64,000 nucleotides of DNA from Cordilura impudica (lineage: Eukaryota > Arthropoda > Insecta > Diptera > Scathophagidae), in NCBI GenBank assembly GCA_963682025.1, contig OY821517.1, forward strand, positions 103,766,412 through 103,830,411. The letters run 5' to 3'. The notes under the pieces are model-generated. The model searched no databases and was not told where the DNA came from. It worked only from the letters and a program-made list of their open reading frames with translations. Shown here in pieces: positions 1 through 8,485 of the stretch. Position numbers and translations under genes: made by a program. Numbering within the stretch: the first letter of the stretch is position 1; each line of letters begins with the position of its first letter.

Positions 1-402
1 TCTGATGAATTTTCGGCATTTAATTGCTTGTATTGTTTCTGACCAGAGCATCCATTACATCCCCATTTAGAAATTAAAGTAATGCTGCCATTATCAATTT
101 TTTTTAAATAATCAGTATCAAGCGTATTTAGCAATCGTTCTGCAGTATGTTCAAGGAGATCTTGCAATTTTATTTCTGCTGATGTTGAAGTGACACTAAT
201 AGCAGATTGTGAAGGTAAGCATTCTTTTTTGGCAGAAACTAAATCTCGATACTCTGGAAAAATCCCACAATTCTTTTCATTGTTTCGCTTCCGGAAGTCT
301 TTATATTGATTTTTGGTCAATTTTAAATCCAAAAATAGGGCGAACGCTTCTTCCGGCGTAAATTTCTTATCTTCAGTTGGTGTAGGAATGCTTTTCAAAA
401 TA
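1..402 (-). pseudogene. RAG1/Transib-like transposase, 5' part, cut by window edge
   Basis: The minus strand is open from about 402 down to base 1. The frame holds a hydrophilic N-terminal segment (residues reading PTPTEDKKFTPEEAFALFLD) and ends near the edge with SKWGCNGCSGQKQYKQ. The latter resembles the first catalytic block of the RAG1/Transib/Chapaev transposase group, where a Cys-Asp-Gly triplet carries the first acidic residue. Here the codon at 54-56 is AAT, so that Asp would be Asn. A plausible ATG lies at 442-444 but is one base out of frame and hits a stop near 374, so a frameshift or an unseen intron separates it from the main frame. The catalytic core lies outside the window. Family assignment rests on one short motif and is tentative. 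Confidence 0.45.
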
Positions 403-437
403 TTCTTTGTGCGCCTTGGGCTCGCTTCTACTATTTT

Positions 438-616
438 TGCTCATATCTTAAAGGGCTATGTCGCAATAGCTTTTTTTTACCATTTACAAATTTTTATCTT
501 TTATTACCACTTTTAGAAGCATAATAAATCCACACCCTAACCCCTTTTAAAAGGTGAAGCATACCTGCTCATATCCTAAAGGGCTATGTCGCAATAGTTT
601 TTTTTTACCATTTACC
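438..616. repeat. Direct duplication of a ~45 bp segment
   Basis: The stretch beginning CTCATATCTTAAAGGGCTAT at about 440 recurs nearly unchanged at about 568. Both copies are followed by a T-run and ACCATTTAC. Spacing is about 129 bp. The first copy contains the candidate ATG of the minus-strand transposase-like frame. Confidence 0.7.
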
Positions 617-1290
617 TGTTATTTAAATTGTTTCCCATTTAGTCAGGTATTTAAACTATATAGCTCCAATTCAGACTATTAAAGTTTTTGAAAGATACCT
701 ATGTAAATGTACCTGTAACAGTTAAGCGCATTATATCTCAACCCTTTTTTATAAGTATATAACAACTCCTGACAACTCTACCGACATGCAAAAAAATACA
801 CCGCGGTGCACCGGTACAACCACCTTTTGTATTCATAACACTCAGACGGACGGACGGACATCGTTTAATCGACTCAGAAAGTGTTTTTGAGTCATCCGTA
901 TAATAAAAGATGGATAAAGGTCCAATATTTTTAGCAGTTACAAACATCACCTCAAACTTAATATATCCTAACCACATAGTGGACAACTTTTGTATTCATA
1001 AATTTTGCAGAAAATATCTAACCTTTGGTCAGAAAAATTGTTCTGGTGCACATGGGCGGAAACTGGTGCATATATAATGGGGTATTGGAGTATAGGAGAG
1101 GGTTCGGACTATAGAAGAGTGAAAGATTTTTTCTGACTGCTTTTGACTGGCAGGAGTTGTGCTCTATTAAGTAGGAAAATTTGGACCTTTTTTAAAAAAA
1201 ATTTTTTTTTTTAATTTCGGAATGACTCAGTGATTTTACATTTTTAACGTTAATAGTATGGAAGCCACAAAATTATACAGAATTTATTTT
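490..1290. repeat. Dispersed repeat, related to 39150-39960
   Basis: This ~800 bp block is collinear with 39150-39960. Shared landmarks are the TTTTTATCTTTTATTACCAC start, the GACGGACGGACATCG microsatellite with a GACTCAGAAAGTG motif after it, the ACCACATAGTGGA palindrome, and the AAATTATACAGAATTTATT end. The middle part (about 840-980) also matches the tail of the DINE-like repeats elsewhere in the window. Short open frames inside it have no family resemblance. Between about 1290 and 1729 I see only AT-rich sequence. Confidence 0.7.
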
Positions 1291-1729
1291 GCTTCAAAAT
1301 CTTTTAAACCAAAAAAGTTACAGTCATTCAAAAATAAAAATTTTCAAAGAAATTTTTAATTTTAGCAAAATACTGAGAAAGCCCATTTTCGAAGACCCTG
1401 TTCGCTGTGATATAGTTGAGGTAGAGTCGCAATTTTTTGGCTCCCGAGGTTTACTAGTATTTAATTTCAAACGAATAACATAACTTTAAAATCAATAACA
1501 AAAAAAAATGATTTTTGGCCGCCTTCTCAAAATATGGTCCACTGTGCACCGATACGTTTGAAACCTTATAGATTCTTCTAAGGACATAAGTCAACTTAAG
1601 TATTTTATACCGAACGGAATAATCAATTCGAAGAATAGCGTAGGTGTACTGAGTTCATTATGTACAGATTTGGAATTTTGAATTGTACATGTACATCTAC
1701 TTTATTTTTTTTTTTACATACAACATACA

Positions 1730-2079
1730 AGTTAACACATATGGTGAATATCCCAATTATGTTCCTCAGTTAACACATACTTTACTGTTCACACAAATTC
1801 AATAACCCAATTATATTCTGCACACTTAACAACAAATGCAATAACCCAAATATTTATCAAAAACACATCCGACACGCTTAACAACAAACACAATAAATTC
1901 AGACACAAAGAAATGAATTAAATTACCACCTAGTTTAAGTTACCAAATAAGCATGTTTTTTTCAGTAAATGTTCTCACACAATTTATTAATTTTAAATGT
2001 ATTAAAAAATATTGTATAAAATTAAATGTTTTGCAAATAAAAGTTCAGTTCTGTTCTGAAGCGCAACAAACTCGATTTC
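1730..2079 (+). repeat. 5' LTR of gypsy/errantivirus-type element
   Basis: The sequence starts AGTTAACACATATGG and matches 7666-8028 closely, apart from a 12 bp indel near the middle and a few substitutions. It contains GTATAAAATT, a likely core promoter element, near 2012, and AAATAAAAG as a candidate polyadenylation signal near 2035. The start AGTTAAC is typical of gypsy-group LTRs. The flanks contain ACATA motifs on both sides but no clean target duplication could be aligned. Confidence 0.85.
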
Positions 2080-2097
2080 TGGCGCCCGAGAGAAATA
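2080..2097 (+). promoter_or_regulatory. Primer binding site, tRNA-Lys type
   Basis: TGGCGCCCGA follows the 5' LTR directly and is complementary to the 3' end of a lysine tRNA. Complementarity fades after about 10 bases. The leader from here to gag (2098-2973) is AT-rich and has an internal duplication at about 2604-2690 versus 2756-2860. Confidence 0.7.
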
Positions 2098-2973
2098 CCC
2101 GGATAAATTAAAAGTGTGTCACTAACTGTTTCCTAAAAGAAAAAGCAAATAACAAAAAAAAAAAAAAATAATAAGAGGGAACAAAAGTTAAATAACAAGC
2201 TAAACTACCATTTTACAAATTCAAAAATAAGCGGAAACAAAAGCAAAACCCTTAAACAAACAACGAGCTGAACTACCGTTTTAAAGCCAAGGAAAATAAG
2301 CGGAAGGAGCAACCAAAGAGGCAAATCAGACAGACTCAACAAATCAGTTACTAGTGACGTCAGCCGTACCCTAGTACATCTTCAACTTCAAACAGGATAA
2401 ATACGGACCGTACAAGCAGCATGCTCATCTTCTTATTGTAAGTTAATTAAAAAACCGTTAAATTTGATTAAAAAATATATATTTAATAAACATAGTAATC
2501 ACAAAAAATCATTTTGGTCTTTAAAGACATTGATTATTTGAATCGAAGTTACATATCACAAAAAAGTTAAGCTTTCTAAAAAACAAACACTTTTGCTTTA
2601 AAAATTATTTAAAACAGAAACTTATTTAAAAAAAAAAATTAATTAAATTTATCATTTTGTTACAACCATTGTGAAATATCTTTTCATTTTTATACAAAAC
2701 CATTAAATTTTACTAAAAAATATATTTAATATCGTAAAAAAGTTATTTTTGCTTTAAAAATTATTTAAAACAGAAACTTATTTAAAAAATTTTTTTAATT
2801 AAACTTATCATTTTGTTACAACCATATTATTTCCTTGGATTGTGAAATATTTTTTCATTTCTACATAAAATATATCAAATTATTGTGAAAATGCAAGATA
2901 AAAATATTTTTGGAAAAAAGAGAATTACACTACACAGTCTCACCTTGATAAAAAAAAAACACACACACATACA

Positions 2974-4194
2974 ATGGAACAAGTTAAAGAAGCAATTACA
3001 CAACTAACTGGTGCACTGAACGCACAAATATATCAGGTCAGACAGTTAAATAATAGAATGGTTGACTGGGAAAAAAAGATTACGGACTTGGAAATTAAGA
3101 TAGGTAATCCAAAAACTGAAGAACCAATTCTTGCTTTACCCAGAACCGTTAAAGACTTAGATGATATACTCAAACTCCCAGACTGCGTAAGGGATTTACA
3201 AATTTTTGACGGTAACCCTGTTCAATACATTTCTTGGGTCCATAGCGTAGAATCTATTTTAAAGGACTATGAATTTGTAAAGGAAAAACCAATATACAGA
3301 GCAATATTGCAACATATTAGGCAGAAGGTTAGGGGACCCGCTGACGCCGCCCTTATTTCCTATAACATCTTTGATGAAAGTTGGGACAAAATAAAAAATT
3401 GTTTGTCTTTGCACTATGCAGGCAAAAGAGACCTCCAAACATTAGAATACGAGCTTAGCGTTATGCGTCAAAAAAATATCACTATAGACGAATTCTATGC
3501 TTGGGTAAATCACCAGCTCTCACTCATTATAAATAAATTAAAAACCGCTAATTACTCAGTGGAAACCGTTGAAGCCTTAATATCCTGTTACAGGAATAGG
3601 GCCTTAGATGTTTTTATACGAGGTCTAAACGGGGATGTTTCTCGAATGTTAACTATTCAAAAACCAAGAACCTTGCCTGAAGCTTACACTTCTTGTCTTG
3701 AATTTCAAAATCTAAATTTTAGGAATAACTCTATTCACCCACGATATTTTAATAGCGTCACCACGCCAATCAATCAAATGTCTAGAAACACAAAGCCACA
3801 AAGACCATTAAATGTTCATGAAAAACTACGAATCTACAACACGCCTATGCAGCCTCATTTACAAAACATACCACCTCCTAGGCCTACTCAACCAAAACCA
3901 CCAGTACCAATGGAAATAGACCCTTCAATAAGGTCTCGACAAATAAATTATATGAATAGACCCGAGAAATCACCATTGCCATATTCTAGTAATAATTCAT
4001 CAAATATACCGCGAAAACAACAGCGAATTTATAATACTGAAACCGTAGACAGCCAGGAGAAACACCCTTCATGTGAAGAAGACCAACAGGACGATGAAGA
4101 CCTTTCAGAAGATAACGACTACGAAGAGGATACTGAATTTGGGCTTAATGAGTTAAATTTTACGATGGACGCCTATCCAGTGTTCCTTACTTAG
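2974..4194 (+). CDS. gag: Gag-like protein of gypsy-type element
   Basis: An uninterrupted 406-residue frame starts at an ATG that follows an A-rich, CACACA-containing leader. The N-terminal half is predicted helical and capsid-like. It is followed by a Pro-rich segment (around residues 290-320) and a strongly acidic C-terminus (Glu/Asp-rich, around residues 365-390). No CCHC zinc knuckle is present, as in many gypsy/17.6-group Gags. The pol frame overlaps the last ~43 bases in the -1 frame, and a canonical slippery heptamer AAATTTT lies at 4155-4161 in the gag frame, so Gag-Pol would be made by -1 frameshifting. Gag is the only intact gene of this copy. Confidence 0.8.
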   Translation: MEQVKEAITQLTGALNAQIYQVRQLNNRMVDWEKKITDLEIKIGNPKTEEPILALPRTVKDLDDILKLPDCVRDLQIFDGNPVQYISWVHSVESILKDYEFVKEKPIYRAILQHIRQKVRGPADAALISYNIFDESWDKIKNCLSLHYAGKRDLQTLEYELSVMRQKNITIDEFYAWVNHQLSLIINKLKTANYSVETVEALISCYRNRALDVFIRGLNGDVSRMLTIQKPRTLPEAYTSCLEFQNLNFRNNSIHPRYFNSVTTPINQMSRNTKPQRPLNVHEKLRIYNTPMQPHLQNIPPPRPTQPKPPVPMEIDPSIRSRQINYMNRPEKSPLPYSSNNSSNIPRKQQRIYNTETVDSQEKHPSCEEDQQDDEDLSEDNDYEEDTEFGLNELNFTMDAYPVFLT

Positions 4195-7100
4195 AACTGC
4201 GTTCTAAAAATAGCAAAATTTTCAAATTTTTCATCGATACAGGAGCCAATAAAAACTTTGTTTCAGAATCATTTTTACAAAATTCCAAACCTGTAAATTC
4301 TATTTTTAAAATACCGTCGGCGACAGGTAAAATTCCAATTACTCATAAAATTTATAGCACCTTTTTTAAAACACTCGGCATAAACAAAAATTTCGTCTTC
4401 TTTGTCCTTCCTGGATTAAAATCCTTCGACGGAATCATTGGGGAGGAATCATTAGAGGCAGTAATAGACAGGAAAAACAACACGCTGCAGCTTTACAATG
4501 GCTCTATTATAAAACTTAAATCAAAAATTTCTAAACAAGTCAACAATATAAATACTATGCAACATGAAGATAAAGAAATAGAGAATTTAATAAACGAACA
4601 CCACACACTATTTGGTCCAGTATCTGATAGTGGTGTGATTGAAACAAACGTTCGTGCAGAGATCAGGACCTCAACTGAGGAACCAATCTACTCAAAATCA
4701 TATCCTTATCCAAGTCATTTGAAGTGCGAAGTGGAAAGTCAAATCAACCAAATGCTAGAAAATGGAATAATAAGACCTTCCAAGAGTCCCTACAATTCGC
4801 AAAAAACCCCAAACCAAATGGCGAAAAACAGTTTAGAGTTGTGATCGATTTTAAGCGACTAAATGCAGTAACTATTGCCGATGCCTATCCAATACCGGAC
4901 ATTAACACCACGCTTTCTAGTCTAGGAGACTGTAAGTTTTTTACTACTCTAGACTTGACCTCTGGATTTCACCAAATTAGAATGAAGAACAAGGACATAG
5001 AAAAAACGGCACGTTCTACAAATAATGGGAAGTTCGAGTTTTTAAGATTACCTTTCGGCCTCAAGAATGCCCCTTCGATATTCCAAAGGATGATAAACGA
5101 CGTACTACAACCGTTACTAGGAAAAGCTTGCTACGTCTACATAGACGATATTATCGTTTTTGGAAGTAATAGGAATGAGCACATCGAAAATTTAAAGAAC
5201 GTATTCGTTTTATTGGAAAAAGCAAACTTAAAGTAAACCTCGAAAAGTCAAAATTCTTAAAGACTAGTGTGGAGTTTCTTGGACACACAGTATCCCAAGA
5301 CGGCATTAAACCGGATGCAGGTAAAATAACGGTGATTCAAAATATTCCGGCTCCAAAAAATCTAAAAGATTTAAAAAGCTTTTTGGGATTAGCCTCATAC
5401 TACAGGCGATTTATAAAAACTTTGCTGCCGTAGCAAAACCTTTGACAAATCTAACTCGTGGATTAAATGCTCAAATTAAGGCAAATCAATCCAAACGTGT
5501 AAACATTAGTTTGGACGATAATGCCATAAAATCGTTTAGGAATTTAAAAGAACTACTGATGTCATCTGAAATTCTAGCATACCCCAACTTTGAGAAGCCC
5601 TTTATTTTGACTACTGACGCCTCAAATTATGCAATAGGATCTGTTCTCTCGCAAGGAGAGCTTGGAAAAGATCGACCGATTATATATCTATCCAGATCCT
5701 TGAATAAAACCGAGGAAAATTACTCTACAATAGAAAAGAAAATGTTAGCTATAGTTTGGTCTCTTGACAAACTTCGTTCTTACTTATATGGAGCTAGGGA
5801 GGTAAAAATTCTCACGGATCATCAGCCGCTTACTTTTGCATTAAGCAATGCCAACAATAATGCAAAACTCAAAAGGTGGAAGGCCAGGATAGAAGAATAT
5901 AATTATAAACTGATATATAAGCCAGGTAAAACAAATGTTGTTGCTGATGCTCTATCACGCTTGCCAACGGAAGTAAATACGCTCTTATCAACTGACGATT
6001 GCTCTCAACATAGCGCTGAAGAGGATGGTGCACTGCTAATACACCATTGCGAATCTCCGATAAATGTTTTCAGAAATCAAATAATATTTATGAACGGAAT
6101 GAAGTCAAACTATATGGAAGTTCCTCATGACAAATTTCAACGGCATTATATAAGACTTGAAAACCTTAACGAAAAAAGGCTTATTCAGGTTTTAAAAAGC
6201 AAATTAAACCCAAACGTAATAAATGGCATAAAAATTCCAGAAGGAAAGCTCACACTATTGCAAAAGGTGTACACGGAACATTTTTCTAAATTTAAAATCA
6301 GAATTACGCAGAGATTGGTAGAGGATATAGCTGACCCAGAAGAACAATTTACAATTATTCAAAGCGAACACAAGCGCGCACATAGAAATTTTGTTGAAAA
6401 CAAGGAGCAAATTTTGGAAAAATACTATTTTCCAAAAATGGCCAAGTTGGTTATAGACTTTACAAAGTCTTGCGAAATCTGTAGTAAAAATAAATACAAC
6501 CGGCACCCACCAAATCCAGAATTGCAACCCACTCCAATTCCTTCATACCCTACAGAAATTCTACATATCGACATATTGGAAATCAAGGGCGAAAAGTTTA
6601 TAACCTCTGTGGATAAATTTTCAAAATTTACGAAATTTTTTTATATAAAAAATAAATCAGTTCTACACATAAGAGATAAGATCATTAAATTACTCCATTT
6701 TTTTTTCCGCACCAAACACATTAGTGATGGACAACGAAAGCAGTTTTATAAGCCCGATAGTGTTAAATTACATCGAAGGACTAGGAATCAAGACATATTT
6801 TGCGCCCCCTCAAAAGAGTGAGGTAAATGGAGCTATTCAAAGAATTCATTCAACAATTATTGAAATGCTCAGATGTCTTAAAGAAGAATTTCCGGATTTT
6901 ACACTAAAAGGATTAATAAACACAACAGTCGACAGGTACAACAATACCGTTCATTCTGTCACTAAGAGGAAACCAGTGGACATATTTTTTGGACGAACTG
7001 AAAGAATTAACCACCAAAAATTAAGAGATTTTAAAGCAGTAGTAAATAACGACTTACGCAATGAAATTGCTAGGAACCAAAAAATTAAACTGAATAGAGA

Positions 7101-7248
7101 AAACGCAAAGAGGCAAAAGCCTAGAACATTCAGCCAAGGAGATATTGTCTTTACGAAAAATAAACAAATAAAAGGCAAAGATAAACCTGTTTTTATAAAG
7201 CAAATTGTAGGACAGGACAATAATGTCTCAATAACTACAACCATCTAA
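4152..7248 (+). pseudogene. pol: Pol of gypsy-type element, multiply frameshifted
   Basis: Order of domains: aspartic protease with FFIDTGAN near 4228; reverse transcriptase with TLDLTSGFHQI near 4950 and the YIDDIIVF catalytic box near 5140; RNase H with TTDASNYAIGSVLSQ near 5610; integrase with an HHCC zinc region near 6370-6490 and a core starting HIDIL near 6565. The reading frame is broken near 4795 (apparent deletion before the RT), near 5230 and near 5418 (single-base losses), and in the T-run near 6701-6708. The third acidic residue of the integrase core (usually a Glu before Arg) is read as Gln, codon 6838-6840. The frame ends at 7248 with a short C-terminal extension. The product cannot be functional as it stands. 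Confidence 0.9.
4155..4161 (+). promoter_or_regulatory. Candidate -1 frameshift slippery site
   Basis: A AAT TTT is read in the gag frame as TTA AAT TTT ACG. It fits the X XXY YYZ rule and lies inside the only window (4152-4194) where gag and pol frames overlap. Confidence 0.6.
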
Positions 7249-7261
7249 AAAACCAATAATT

Positions 7262-7623
7262 TTTTTTGCAGGCTTCTAATCGACTGGACACACGAAACGG
7301 TTACAGTAAATAATGTCAGCTATTCGAATTGTCAGACAACATCTTTTCAAATACTTCCACCAATAATAAAAAATAATGTGACTGAAAATGAAGTCAGGCT
7401 AGATCTGCAATATCTTCATCACCTTCATGTGGGCAATATTAAACACATAAAAGACATTTCTTATAAGGGCATAATTTTTCTTAGTTCTAATTTCTTAATG
7501 GTTTTCATAGGATTTTTCATAATCATTTCTTTCCAACTTTATTCAAAATGCAAAAATAACAGGGGAGTTCTCCAAATTCCACCTATGACAAATTTTCCCG
7601 AGATAAAAATAAATTATCCATAA
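7262..7623 (+). pseudogene. env: C-terminal remnant of Env of gypsy-type element
   Basis: A TTTTTTTGCAG splice-acceptor-like site (AG at 7270-7271) leads into an open frame of about 115 residues. The frame has a hydrophobic segment around 7470-7530 (GIIFLSSNFLMVFIGFFIII) followed by a short basic tail, then a stop at 7621-7623. This is the layout of the membrane anchor and cytoplasmic tail of errantiviral Env proteins. The surface domain, cleavage site and fusion region are absent, so most of env has been deleted. A truncated integrase C-terminus lies immediately upstream. Confidence 0.6.
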
Positions 7624-7655
7624 AATTTTAATAATTAGCGGGACGCTAATACTTG

Positions 7656-7665
7656 AAAAGGGGGG
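7656..7665 (+). promoter_or_regulatory. Polypurine tract
   Basis: AAAAGGGGGG directly abuts the AGTTAAC start of the 3' LTR, the expected position of the plus-strand primer. Confidence 0.85.
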
Positions 7666-8028
7666 AGTTAACACATATGGTGAATATCCCAATTATGTTC
7701 CTCAGTTAACACATATTTTACGGTTCACACAAATTTAATAACCCAAATATATTCTGCACACTTAACAACAAATGCAATAACCCAAATATTTAACAAAAAC
7801 ACATCCGACACGCTTAACAACAAACACAATAAATTCAGACACAAAGAAATGAATTAAATTACCACCTAGCTTAAGTTACCAAATAAGCATATTTTTTTCA
7901 GTAAATGTTCTCACACAATTTATTAATTTTAAATAGTAAGCAAATTGTATTAAAAAATATTGTATAAAATTAAATGTTTTGCAAATAAAAGTTCAGTTCT
8001 GTTCTGAAGCGCAACAAACTCGTTTTCT
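7666..8028 (+). repeat. 3' LTR of gypsy/errantivirus-type element
   Basis: Collinear with 1730-2079. It differs by an extra 12 bp (AGTAAGCAAATT) and a few substitutions. It ends at TTTCT, after which flanking sequence starts TACATA. Confidence 0.85.
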
Positions 8029-8485
8029 TACATATTTACACTGGAACCTGTTTTTGTTCGGTCTCTCTTTGTGCGATATTTTATTTTTGCGATTTGTTTT
8101 GTGCGTTTTTTTCTGTGCGATATATAAAAATTTGCAAATTACATATACCGCACAAAAAAAAAACACACAAAAAACACCCAACAAACGGAACACAAAAAAA
8201 AGTAATCCGTTTTTTCAACGCCTGTCTAATCTAGTTATCTAGCGTTAATTTTTTCATATGAATCTCAATACTCAATTGAACGAATGTATTTTTGTTTCTT
8301 TGAATTGGTTTCACATTATTTAACAAAAGATTACAATTTAATAAATAACAATAAGTTTTGTGCAATAAGTTTAGCTTTAGAAAATTCTGGAAACTGCAGT
8401 AAGTGTATCATATTTTATAATAGTCAGTAATATGAATTATGAATTAAAAAAAACTTTTTATAAGAAAACATCAAATTTTCTTCTG
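8029..8485. other. Spacer with a ~75 bp imperfect palindrome
   Basis: About 8096-8172 folds on itself: TTTGTGCGTTTTTTTCTGTG on the left arm is mirrored by CGCACAAAAAAAAAACACAC on the right. This makes both strands appear open and similar. The remainder to 8485 is AT-rich; I see no gene in it. Confidence 0.5.

Larger units (their letters stand above)
1730..8028 (+). mobile_element. Ty3/gypsy (errantivirus-type) LTR element, defective
   Basis: Two ~350-360 bp LTRs bound a 6.3 kb element with, in order, a tRNA-Lys-like primer site, gag, protease-RT-RNase H-integrase, an env remnant and a purine-rich tract. Env-bearing gypsy elements of this layout are endogenous retroviruses of insects. This copy cannot be autonomous: pol has several frameshifts, the integrase acidic residue is changed and most of env is missing. 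LTR divergence (one 12 bp indel and scattered changes) suggests it is older than the 412-like element at 45-53 kb. Confidence 0.9.

Noticed and set aside
1289..1483. 64-residue plus-strand frame
   Set aside because: AT-rich chance frame at the end of a dispersed repeat.
1715..8034. TACATA target duplication for the gypsy-type element
   Set aside because: ACATA motifs occur on both flanks but not at matching distance from the LTR ends, so the duplication cannot be confirmed.
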